In this document: one piece after another, positions 46,969 to 59,200 of the stretch
Layout of the letters: each line of letters opens with the position of its first letter
How positions within the stretch are numbered: position 1 is the stretch's first letter
Assembly: GCF_947179165.1 (NCBI RefSeq)
Contig: NC_077245.1
Coordinates: 24,100,740 to 24,164,739, forward strand
Origin: Solanum dulcamara
Lineage: Eukaryota; Streptophyta; Magnoliopsida; Solanales; Solanaceae
Length of the DNA stretch: 64,000 bases
Direction: 5' to 3'
Notes under the pieces: model-generated
Seen by the model: only the letters and a program-made list of their open reading frames with translations
Databases searched by the model: none
Told to the model about the DNA's origin: nothing
Position numbers and translations under genes: made by a program

Positions 46969-48172
46969 TACTTAAAAATGCTTCTTTGTAATCATACTGA
47001 ACTTTCCTTTAAACTAACTAAAACTTCTTTCTAAAATTGTTTATGCTTTCTTTAAAACTATTCATGCTCTTATTACGAAAATAATGCACTTGAAATGCTT
47101 GATGCTCCCTTAAAATTCTTTCTAAACTTATACTTTAAGACCTTAAATCTGATCTTGATTATGAAAAATAATGAACAATATATAATATGTCAAAACTTTC
47201 AAATAAAACTTGGATATATAGGGTTCATGTGATATATTAAGTACGAACAATAATTAAGAATCATCTAATGTGTGAAATACTGAAATACCCATAGTGAAAT
47301 CAATAATCCATAATGAGAGAATAAGTAGAACTTTCACATGAAGTAAACTTTGGGATTTAAACCTTAGTTTGGAATCTTGCTAATTGAAAACTAAATGTAG
47401 GGCGTGAGAAAAAACTTATTCACTCACTATGATAGCTTTACATACTTGGGAGAACAAGAATTCTAGAAGAAACACTTGATGTAGATGCTTAAAACCCTAG
47501 GTTCTCTCTTCTTGATTCTTGCACTAAGCCTTGGAAAGAGTTATGGGAGTAATTCTGAAATAGTATGCTCATATTGACCCCAATTAGGTACTAAAACGTC
47601 GAAATTTAGACTTAGAAAGAATGAAACAAGAGTGAAATATCATTTCGTAAAATTTGTCAGAAGCCGTCTACGAGGGATATCTATGATCCGTAGATAGATC
47701 TACGTGCCACATATCACCTCTCGTAGAAAGAACATAAAAACTCTGAGTTTGTGAAATTTGGTTTACGAGACCAAACTACAACTCCTAATTCTAATTATAG
47801 GTCGTTCTGCACAGTCGTAAAATTCAACAAGAAATCAAGTTTCAACACTTGATCTACGAGCCACTATGACCCGTAGAAGTATTTACTACTCGTAGAGTCA
47901 ATCCGTAAAACTGAGGGAAAAATCTCATGTTGCTGAACTTATTTTATAGACACCATCTATGGTTTGTGATTTATTTCACGGTCTGTAAACACTGTCCGTA
48001 AAAGTGGAAAGAATTATACAAATTCAGAACCTGATCTACGAGTCTCATATGCGACCCGTGGTTCCATCTACGGTCCATAGATGTTGCTCGTAAATCTCAA
48101 TTTTTGCAGAATTTTTTCCAACTTCTAATTTCATTCATGGTCTCAATTGGACTAGAACTTTTGGGTGTTACA
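46969..48172 (-). repeat. Surviving body of the inverted Gypsy LTR
   Basis: Read on the minus strand it starts TGTAACACCCAAAAG at 48172. No internal genes. Its junction with the truncated plus-strand LTR at about 46968 indicates a deletion that removed both ends. Confidence 0.75.
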
Positions 48173-49108
48173 ACATAAAGTATTTACTTTATATAATTTA
48201 TAAATATTTCTTATATTTTTCATATTTTTTTTTCTTTTAGCTTATTATTTCATGTTTGACTTAGAATTTTGAATGGTCCAATAAATGTTATAATCCATAG
48301 ATATTAGTAACTCTAATAAAGCTCAAATAAAAATCAAATCAATACTAATGCTAACAAAAAAAATCAATTCAATACTAAGAAAACGATAATGTTGAATATT
48401 AGTTCTTTAGTTTTACATTGGTTTAAACAATTAAAATACGTAACCTAATTTTAGTTTTTCTTTAATGTTTAGTCATGTAATTAATACTTATTAGACCTAT
48501 TTAAGTATGATTTAATACTTTAAAATTATGATCATTTTCATTATGACTTATTTATTTGCAATATATGTTTTATGCGATTTCATTATTATTTTTGTTGAAT
48601 ATTTTTTTGTCATCACTCCATATCATATTTTGTGTTATTTTCTTAAGAAACACCTTAGATAGTTGTATTATGGTAGGACTAAAGAAGTGTTTGAAGTACA
48701 AGTTAATTATATATTTGTATGAATACTTTTATCGAAAAAACCCAAAAATTTGAGAAATCCGAACCTGAAGTTGAAATATCCAAGTTTTATTAGTTTGATT
48801 TGGTTTATAGATTTAAAAAGTCGGCACAAATGGTTTGATTTGATATTTGAAAAATCCGAACCAACCTGATCCATGTACACCCCTAGTTATAATAATCGAT
48901 TTCTCCCAATAGTTCCTTTTAAATTAATAGTATATCTAATTCATTCAATTCTTTTGAACGTTGTTGGTTTAAGTTAGATTTCATCAATTTTAATTTCTTT
49001 TTATAAATAAATAGCTGAGATAATTGTTATAGGAACTCTACAAGCAATATATGCATTTGAAAAATAATAAAATCTTTTTATCTTATTGAAATACTTTTTA
49101 ACTTCCTA

Positions 49109-49358
49109 CTCCCTCCGTCCCACTTTAAGTATTGTTTTTAATTATTTTCATGTCCATTAAGTAAACTAATAAATATAAGGTATAATTTACTAAATTATCC
49201 TTATTTATTAGATGTTTCTTTAAAGGATTGAACAATGCTAAAAAGAAATCTTCTTTAATGTTAATAGTAAAATTGAAAACAACTATCAACTTTAATCTTG
49301 AGTTCCTAATGTGATAATTTTTTTAAGCTACAGTGACATCAATATGAAAAGGAAGAAA
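49109..49358. mobile_element. Stowaway-like MITE, 250 bp
   Basis: Left end CTCCCTCCGTCCCACTTTAA, degenerate right end GAAAAGGAAGAAA, TA at 49107-49108 and 49359-49360. Confidence 0.75.
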
Positions 49359-49559
49359 TATTAAAAAGTAATCAATATTTTCTAAAAGAAAAAACCTACA
49401 TGACTATAAAGCCTAAATTAAAAGACATGCCCCAAAAAATTGGAGGCCTAAAGCCTTAGCTTCAGTGGCTTCATGTTGAAGGCGGACCTGATCTTAGTCT
49501 ACTACCTATCTTACTAGGTTATTACTATATAGGATAAATATTCAACTTATCTAACTGTG

Positions 49560-50230
49560 ATCGAAGGCGCAGCCTCTTAGGTCCCCCCCGCGCCCTGATG
49601 TGTACTTTTTGGATGATTGTTCTACTACACTTGTTCGGGGCTAAATATAAATAAAAGTTCTTTGTATGTGCTTGGAGTATTTTCTCAGATGTCCTGAGAT
49701 CCATTGCTAAGTGAACGACATTTCTCTCTAGGAACCATGCCATTCAAATATTTGGGAGTTCTAGTATCGTCTAAAAAGATGAACATCAATCGATCTATGT
49801 CATTGGTGGAAAAGATTGCAACAAGAGTGAGATGTTGAATTTTAAAACTTCTGTCCTACAATGGTAGAGTGAAACTTATCAAAGAGTGTGCTATTTGAAA
49901 TGCAAATTTATTGACCTTGGTTTTTCTCTCTTGCCTAAGAAAATCACTAATATGATAACCAACATATGAAGGAATCTTTTATGGACTAACAAGTCCAGTA
50001 ATGAAGAACTCTAGTGGCCTAGGAGAAATTGTTGCATCCTAAGTCCACATGAGGTTTAAACATCCTCTTCTTCTCTTATTTATCCAAGGTTGTTATCTAC
50101 AAGGAATTGGATCCAATGAATTCAAAAATTTTACATCAAAAGTAAACCCTTTGAATTAGTAACATCCCTTAAAGAAGGCTAGTTGGTTGGTGAGAAAGAT
50201 CTTTGATGCTAGAGATTGACTATTTATGAC
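49560..50230 (+). pseudogene. L1-type LINE reverse transcriptase fragment
   Basis: Frames on the plus strand include MPFKYLGVLVSS, SMSLVEKIATRV and LLSYNGRVKLIKE (49738-49880), the conserved post-catalytic block of plant L1 LINE reverse transcriptases. The rest is degenerate with stops. It differs from the RTE LINEs elsewhere in the window. Confidence 0.75.
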
Positions 50231-53201
50231 ACCAAATGACACCCTCAATTAGGTATAAAGTTGTCGTTATTCAAATATAGTAACCTAACTAGGTTGAGAT
50301 CAAATCTCAATTACAATTTGCTAAGATAATTCGATCAAATGATTACTATTTCAATTGGGGATTTAAGTGTGGATTTTATTAAATTAATTTATACTACTAT
50401 TTTTGTATCAAGAATGAAAGACAAAGTAGAGCTATGATTACTAGATATAAAAATTCAAACAGATTGTTTACTATCAACTCATTCAGGTGTGTTCATTGAG
50501 CAAAATTGATGAATCGATATGTCCTCTGAATTAAAGCCTCTCGACCAAATTAGAAGAATTCCATCCTAAGTCCATCCGACACTTGGGTGTGGATTTAATT
50601 TGATCATCATCATAGGTCTCAAGTTAGCTATGAAGTCACTAGCTACCTCAATCTATTAGACGGGGGTTTGTAGCCCCAAATTCCTTTAATTGATTTTTTC
50701 TCCTACTCTTAACTTCTTTTGTCAAGCAAGTTAGAATATATGTGAGTTCTTAAGGTTTGCAACCATTAAAAAGATAATCTTTACGAAAGAACGTTAACGC
50801 ACAATAATCACACCTTCATCCAAAGATTTTACCGTGAGCAATCCATTATCATTATCCCTACTTTAGATTTCATAACCCTAGTTATGAGATTTAACTACAC
50901 ATAACTAGTTGCAACAAATAAAAGTAATTAAAATAAGCAATAAACATTCCGATGGAAAAAATAAGATAAACCTTGAATTCATTACAGTGCTTCAAAAGAG
51001 AAGTACAAAAGAATAGTAAACGGAGTACACCGCAGAAAGATTGTAAATATGAGAAGTCCCCTTGAATTTGAGGAAAACGGAAACACAATTTTTTTGTTCA
51101 TGCAGAAGTAATTGCTACGAAAACAGTAAACTAATGTTAACAATGTCTTCTCTAAAGAATAGTATCTTGGAGTAATTTGTAACAATGCACGACACCCCTT
51201 ATTCTCTATTGGCAGTGTGTAATCCTAAAAAAGTCGTCCATTTGGTCTATTTATAGTGGTAGGAAATATCCACTAATTCCAATTGAACTCGGCCTTGACT
51301 TTGTTAACATAATCCCACAAAACTACTAGTGCGACACGGACCCATCGCAGTGCAAGAGGTCCGAGTCGTGAGGTCCATCACAGAGCTCTTCATGCTTTCC
51401 AGGTGCGGAGAAGATCCATCACACCATTTTTCATTCTCAGAATCGAGTTCACCAACAGGTGCGGGCAGGAGGGGCAATACGAGGTGCATGGCCCACGCTG
51501 TGGACCACCCTGTTTAGCATGTCTTGGCTTTGAGTTTTGTTCCTTTTTTTGGGTCAATTCTTGTTGCTTTTTAGCCTGAAATCAGTCTAATCACATATAT
51601 TAGGTCATCATAGCAATTATACTCACAACACATAAATGTACGTGAGTTTGTGCTTGAAACTCGGCTAAAACATAAATAAAATGTAGTGTTTGAATGCGTA
51701 GATACACCATAGATCAGCTATCTATGGGAGCAAAGTGTTGCATTGAACTGAACAAATTAACAAATAGCTCTGCATTCAGCATAAATAAACCCTATAAATT
51801 CTTCCTTCCACAATTTCAGAATTACTACAGTAATGTATCTAATACTAAAACATCATTTCATCCTGTGGCTAGCACTTCAAAACAGGCTCGCCACAGTATA
51901 TAGGTTGAATAAATCAAATGGGGTATCCAAGTAGACACAAAATGTGTTTGGGTAACACTACAGCAGAGGAACATTATCACATCTGGTTTCTTTTCTTTTT
52001 TTTTAATTGCGCTAACTCTGCACAGATCTGGCAGAAATTACTAAAGTTAATTGGGTGTGAGAAGATAGTTTTTCTATTCCTTTTATAGTTGAGAAGATAG
52101 GCGAGGAAGTAGAAGGAAGCGGTTACGTGGTTATTCAAGGTTGTACACAACAGAAGCCCAAAGAATACTATCCTAGGATTTCTTTTTGCGGCTACCATTA
52201 ATCATATATGGATGGAATGAAATTGTCACAAATTCCAGCCCAAATGAGATGGCTTTGCAACTGCATATTGTAGGCCGAAAACAGTGTAAATGAAAGTATG
52301 TATTTGATACCATGAATTTGTTAACCATGATATTTATTAGTTATCTGATAGTGGTATGGAATGTTGTGTAGACCTTAGTGTTTCAGTGTTGGTTATTTTT
52401 ATTTTGTCTACCTCTTGAGTCAAAAGGGCTATTATGTGTAATGCTTATTTGGTTAAATGGAAATGTTTCATTGATGCAAAATCAATCAATTTTGGTTTGA
52501 TAGAAAAATGGGTAGAAACCGTCAGGGGTAGGTGCTTTGAAAGAATTTACAATAAGTCTAAATTATTTGCTAGAAAGTGTTGCTAATTGAAGCACATAAA
52601 TTTGTATACGAGACATTCCTGTTAAGGTGTAGATTCATGTTAATCTAAACACTTAGAGAAGTTAGGGGTAGTTTGGTAGCCCGTAAAGAAGATGTATTAA
52701 TTTGTGTATAAGTTAAACAATATTTGGTAGCTAGTAAGGAAATAGTTTTTTCATGTATAAAATTAAAACGATGTTTGAGAAAATAGTGAATTATCTTATG
52801 CAAGATAGAAGATGGAATAACTAATACCTGCATTATTGATACCTACATTACTAATACTCAATGATCACCTATCAAAATAACTCATAAGTGAAGAAGAAAT
52901 TAATTTCCATTTCATTGGAGTGAAACTCCTGTTTTTGAGTACCGCTACTTGTACCCAATATGAGTTACAACAAGGAATGCTGGCCTTACGCCAGTTTTAG
53001 GTGCAAGTGAATAACAACATCTCTCAGGACTTTTCCCTCTTATAATACACTTCGATTTTTCCCAGCTTTGTCAGTCACAATACTCAACAAGTATATATAC
53101 TATTCCCACAAAGCTAGCTAACACATTTCATGTTTTTTCCTTAAATCATCATCTAATAAAGTCAGAAACTTTCCCCACTCCCATTATCTCTCTGTTTATG
53201 C
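50231..53201. other. Unassigned interval downstream of ABCG25
   Basis: No supported gene. A comparatively GC-rich patch at 51310-51520 has open frames on both strands without family features and could be part of an LTR. 52660-52860 has AGTTTGGTAGC-type words typical of a MITE end but no second terminus. The last ~200 bp should be the 3' UTR of ABCG25; no clear AATAAA was seen. Confidence 0.4.
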
Positions 53202-56200
53202 TCAAATTCGCCTCAATGCAAGGTAAGCAATTAATCGATATCCCACAAACATTATCAGGAGGATTCCAAGGCTTGTGGATGGATGAATTTGGCCTATGAT
53301 ATCTTGTTCAATGAATTTACAGTTAGCTCTGTCACTTCCCTGATGTGAGCAGCCTAGCAAGTCTGAAATTTCCTTGCCTTCGCCAAATTGGACATCAATA
53401 AGTAGTCGATAACTGTAAAATGTGGTCGAAATGTACTTAATCCAAGCTAGACAAGCTGGAACTTTGTGTACGTAGAACCCTCCCATTAGAACGAATGCTA
53501 GCATCGTGACAGTGATCACGGTTGAAGCCTGTTTAGCATCCATGATTATGGCACCAAGGGCTAGGCCGAGTCCTTGTGACACTATCACGTAGCTCAGCAG
53601 GACTAGTAGTGTCAAAAGGAATGCCAAGAGTTGTGGTTTTAGCCCGGCCATCCAATACGTTATGGTCAGAAACAATGTAGGCAAGATAAGGTCCATAGGT
53701 AGATCTCCAACAATTCGCGCCATGAAATAGGAGGAGAGTGTGTACATACCCGAAGCCCTTTCCTTCATGAATATGGCACGTTCTTGAGGGAACGCGAAAA
53801 CAGCATTAAACGATGGGAAAACACCCCAAAAGATGGAAATGAAGAAGAGGAGGCCAAGCCTGTCCTGTATATCCCTATAGTCAGAATGCCACCACATTGA
53901 ACCAGCTAAGAGGGAGGCTGCAATTACTTGAAAGACTCTCAAATAATTGAACGTCTCGTGCCTTCTTTCCTTTAGCCCTCTTTGAAGGAGAATGCTGAAT
54001 TGATTGAACCAATTGGAGATGCAAGTTGTGCAACTTCTTTTGGAACTGGAACAAGTATAGCTTCCCTTGTTCATGATTTCTTTAGGAACTGTGTTGGTTG
54101 TTTCCAAACAAGCTGCTTTCACCTTAGGAGCTAACACATTGTTGTAAGTGGATATCAAAGTTTGTTTTACATTAGGTTTTTCTTTTTCACTTACTCCATC
54201 AAACTGGCAAACCCCTGCATTGTTACAAGTTAAGCTTGAGTCAGAATTCCATTGTAAAAAAGAACTTTAAGTGCTTGGTCGTAGAGTTTAACTTCTATAC
54301 AATGACAAAGTTTTAACACTTTCAAGTCACTAAAAACATTATTACAAGTAATAGTACATAACAAATTAAGATCAGTAATATTGAAAGTGGGACAAGTTAC
54401 TTGCTACAATAGATTAAAAGATACTGATAGGATAAAAATTTTCTACACTATTTGTGTATATAAGTTAAGTCATTTTTATTAAAAAATAAAAAGCATAGTT
54501 TTTTAAGTCTTAAATTTGCTTTTCCACCACAGTTGATCACTATTAAGAAGCCAAATTAGTTTACAATGGCTAGGTTCTAGACAATGTCAATGCTCTAAAA
54601 ACATAAGAAATAATGTACATGCTTTAGCCACAATTCATTCTTAAGCAAGTCGAATGAGGCCCCTAGAGAATTTTTCTTTTAAAGAAAAACCAGGGGTAAA
54701 ATCATAAACTATTTTTCTACTTGAGCTAACTTACAAGAACTTGTTTTAGAATTGTTAATGGCATCTTACTTATCTTCACAAAAAATAAGCTAAAAAAACT
54801 TAGTTATTCAAAGGAATATCACATCATAAAAATAAAGAAATTGCTATTTGCAAGATGGTCATAAAGCCATATAAAGGCAAGGTACATCAACAAAGAAAAC
54901 TACTACTCTAGTACTAATTATTGTGGGGGCACCCTAATAAAGACATCATACTATTCAAACATTTGATAATAAATTTATCAAATCAAGTTGATCCTGTCAA
55001 ACACAGTCATCTTTCCACAAGGTAAATTATCTTTCACCACTCAAATACTTCCCCAAATTATAAGCTAAAGTAGCTGGCTAAAATCTTAGTTTCTTTAATG
55101 TTACAAATGGAAAAGGTAGATATGTATCTTTAAAGTTAGGACTATTAAAAAGCAATAACGTCATGTTAGCACTCAAAATTAAAAAAAGAAAAAGGATTTG
55201 TATCACATAATACAAAGAGTATTTTTAAAAGTAAAAAAGAGACAATTAATTAATTAGTTGTACTAGCAAGTAATAATAAGTAGTATTGAGGAAGTAATTA
55301 AAGCTGTCCAATGTTGGTGGCAAAGGGTGGAAGTCCACTAAAATAACATAATGCTCTATTGCTACTGCTGATGAAAGGGGACTTGGGGCCACCATCATCT
55401 CCACTACTTATTTTCTTCTTTCACAAATCACTATTCTCAGAACACACAAAAAAGTTCAATTTGGTGGGATGAATCTGAATGCCTATTGATTTCCAAAGGA
55501 CCCTAACACGTGTTGCTCTATGATGAACTTGTTAATATCAAAAGAGTGCCATAAATAAAAGTAGAACAAGAAAAGAATTGTTCTTTGTTGAATAAAGGAA
55601 AGGAGGTAGATAAAAGAAGAAAAAAAGACTTCTTTATAGATAAGATGCCTAACAATTATTTTTTTTTGGATTAAAAGTGAGGCCAGGTTCGAGTGTGACA
55701 AGTGTATTTCATCATTGTAGCTTAAAGTATATTTAGACACATTATAAATTAAAAAGTTGTCAATTCTTTTTTGCGTGTTTCGTGATATAATTGGTAAGTG
55801 ATATTTATCGGCTTCATACTATTCATGGATTTCCAAGAAGCTATATTCATTGGATTATTCAAATATGTTGTTGTGTGAGTCAGATTATTCAAAAATTATT
55901 CTAATATCTTAAAAGAATCCAAATAACATAGGCAAGAAGAATCCTAATAAGAGGGATTAATTGGTTTGGGGTAATGATCTATAATTGAACTAACTTTAAA
56001 CCATTTCAATTGCTTCACTTAAATCATAGTGGACTTCTCTATTACTACTATTGTATAACATCTATATTGAGAAAGAAGTCATCAACTAAGATGCTAACTT
56101 TGACCATGTACCACTGCACTTCCAAAGGTTAGTCAAATAATCATAAAACATTGAACATTGAGCTTATAAGTGAACATCATTAGCAAACTCTAGATACAAT

Positions 56201-59200
56201 GAATTAAGTTAGCTAAGGTTTATAAAGCAAGAAGAATCAATTCACATTAGCCGCTTGATATTTTGGACCAAGAATAACATCAACTTTTAATTTTATTTTA
56301 CGTAGTTGACAAAAATATTATACATTATGAATTAATGGTGCTAAAAGTAGAGAAGGATTGAAACTATCTCAGCCAATAAATATAAAAATCCTTGCAGATC
56401 TTGATGCTAACTTTATTTTCCTCAAATATTTTGATCCATCAGATAAAACATTAAATACACATCCAAGATTTCCAAGAATCTTACTATAAATGCATACTCC
56501 CCTTAGCCTATCTAGTAAACAAACAAGACAGCAAACCATGCGCCATTCTATTACTATCCCATGAGTATGACACCCAACAACACATGGGGGATCCAACAAA
56601 TTACTCCATTTATTTCAATTTGAATGTCTTATTTTCGTTTTGTTCTATTTCAAAAATAGTGTCTCTTTTTATATTTAATAAGTTTTTCAATTCTGATATT
56701 CTGCAAGTTTAAGATCACAAGATTTAAAGAACTATACACATTTTAAATCTAAAACAAAGTCTTCCTTTGTTTCTTTAATTTCATGCTCAGTCAAACTAAA
56801 ATACTTAAACTGGAATGAAGGGAGTAAAATTTATATGTTTTTTTTTTTCATTTCTCAAATATATCTATGTCTATATTTAAAAGATAGAAAGGGTGCTGGT
56901 GGAGTCATTAACAAAAAACATATGATTAAATTAAGGAAAGATCCATGTGGAGCCCTATCTAATCCTTTTTGGGGTGGGGTTAAGTGCTCGTGTGTAATGA
57001 ATGGATGCTAATCTACGCAAGCAATGTTGTCACACTTCTATTTGATCCATGTTATCAACATGTTGTCCAATGAAAAATCAAAGAAAAGAAGCAAAGCTCA
57101 TTTTATGTTTTGTTTAATATTCTAAATTAAAGTTGCATATGCGTTATGACCCCAAACTAATATGAACAGAAGAAATAAAAAACAGGTCAAAGTGGTGTCC
57201 AACAATAGTTTGTATGCTATATTACTTAGAACTATAACCTTTTAGCCCAGTGACATGTCCCCACACTAAACTATTCTTGAGAATATTATAGAAATCAAGA
57301 ATCATGGAAACACCCTGCAGTGACAAAGCCTCAAAATCCATAACCAGATTTGCAAGTACTTTGAACACAGATTTTCTATCAAGAAATAGTGTATCAATAG
57401 TCTTAGTGGAGTATGACCCAAGGTTGATAGAACCCCTGACCCAATACCAGAAACAAAATTATTTGATATTGAGACAAATTGTGTTGCACTTTTTTTTTTA
57501 ATGAGTGATGTCTGAGGTCAATTTTCTTATTTGCATCTTGATTATTTCAACCGGTGCTAGTTGTTATCTTCCATCAGTATACATATCAAGTAATTTTATT
57601 CACCAAAACTTAGACGGATGAAGAAATCACCTATAAACTAGTATTATTTAATTAGTCTCTGATCAATATTTAAACTCTAGTTTCTTGCACATATTCTCTA
57701 TATGTGAAATCTCCTAGACTTCTTCGTATGTAACTTTTTATATTCTGAATTCTCATAATGAAAACTCTAACTCTGAGTATTTTTGAAGGTCATTCATAGC
57801 AAGAAATCTTTTGCCATCATGTTTCCCATAATCTTTCAATACTCCATGATGATAAAGTGATGGCAATCTAAGAATTTACTCATCATGAATATGAGAAAGG
57901 GGTGCCACAACAAAGAGCAGAAATAGAGTTAGAGATTGAAGAACTCTTATCAAGATGAACCATAACATGTCACTATCACCCTCTTTCAAATATAGATAGT
58001 CAACTCTGAAATAACAAAGCTATTTGTTTTCTGCAACCTTTTCTGTTAAAGTCCCAATTTAAATAAAGGACATACTGAAGCATCCCTATCATAGTAAAGT
58101 CAGTTAAGGTATTTGTTCTTCAGCAATTAATTCATAATCAAGAATGGCATAACAGAACAACTACAGGATCCACTTTTTTTTCTTTTTCTTTCAATTAAAG
58201 AATTAGAATCAAGATCATTTGCAAGTATATAAATTAATTAAAAGGGGGTCCCATCTTTCCATCAATGGTTCCCCACATTTGAAATTTAGCAATTAGTCTC
58301 ATCTACTTTTGGGAATGATTTATCATATTAAGAGTCCGTTTAGATTGGCTTAAAAAAATTATAAATCAAAAATGACTTTTTTAAGTCAAAAAGAAAAAAG
58401 TAAGGGACCAATTTTTAACTTTTGATTTTTTTTTTGTAAATTTTAATTTATTTTAAATACTTTCAAAAGTTAAAAAATAATTTAAAAGCTGACTTGATTA
58501 ACTCTCAAGCCAATCCAAATAGACTCTAAAATGATTCCTAGATGTGTTTGATTAATTATAATACATCTAATCCAACGATGCCGTCTTTTTTTTCTTTTTA
58601 TGCCAATTATAGAATTATACAAAAAGATAAAAGTTAATTCTCCCGGTTAAGATACATTATTCTAAGCTCGATATGCCTGTTATTATATATACATATAAAT
58701 ATAGGATACATTTATGCATGAACGATCAAAACCACTAGATCATGTAAGTAACAACACCATAACTTTAAAATTTTAATTTATGCTATTAGGAAGAGATTAA
58801 TTATTGGTTCATATATAGCCAACGACATTAATTGTAGTAAATTACTCATGATCTGAGAAAAAAATAAGTGGGATGTGGAATAAGCTTTTGAGTTGGGAGA
58901 AACAGAAAAGAATAATAAAAGAAATAGCCTAGTAGCATAGGAGAAGGGACACGTGGAAGGTTGATATTTATTTTAACTTTCTTACGATACAAATTTTACT
59001 ACGTACCTATGAATGTTATCCACTAATACAAAAAGTTACCAGCTTTTCATTAAAAAGGATTATGGCGGAACCAAATTCTGAATAAGAGGATTTAAAATCT
59101 AAATAGTAAACACACAAATTAATTGAAGGAGATTCGATATTTACTTTATATACATAAAAAATTATTTTAATTATATATAAATAATATATTTTTTTTTTAT

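Larger units (their letters stand above)
36712..48172 (-). mobile_element. Inverted Gypsy LTR (probably solo), host of the plus-strand Gypsy element
   Basis: ACATA is duplicated at 36707-36711 and 48173-48177. On the minus strand the LTR begins TGTAACACCC at 48172 and ends GGCTCGGGGCGTAACA at 36712. Only 46969-48172 and the last 20 bp (36712-36731) survive around the plus-strand element. Interior words such as CTACGAGCCA and CATAGATG link it to the same LTR lineage. Confidence 0.7.
36475..48885. mobile_element. hAT-like element (TAGGGGT ends, 8-bp TSD) split by a Gypsy nest
   Basis: Termini TAGGGGT (36475) and ACCCCTA (ending 48885). GTTATAAT is duplicated exactly at 36467-36474 and 48886-48893. 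Its own DNA is only 36475-36711 and 48178-48885 (about 945 bp), with TTTGGTTTGA/TTGATTTGGT words in both arms. No transposase frame. Everything between is later insertion. Confidence 0.85.

Noticed and set aside
51304..51517. Overlapping frames on both strands as a gene
   Set aside because: GC-rich sequence keeps frames open by chance on both strands; no domain recognised.
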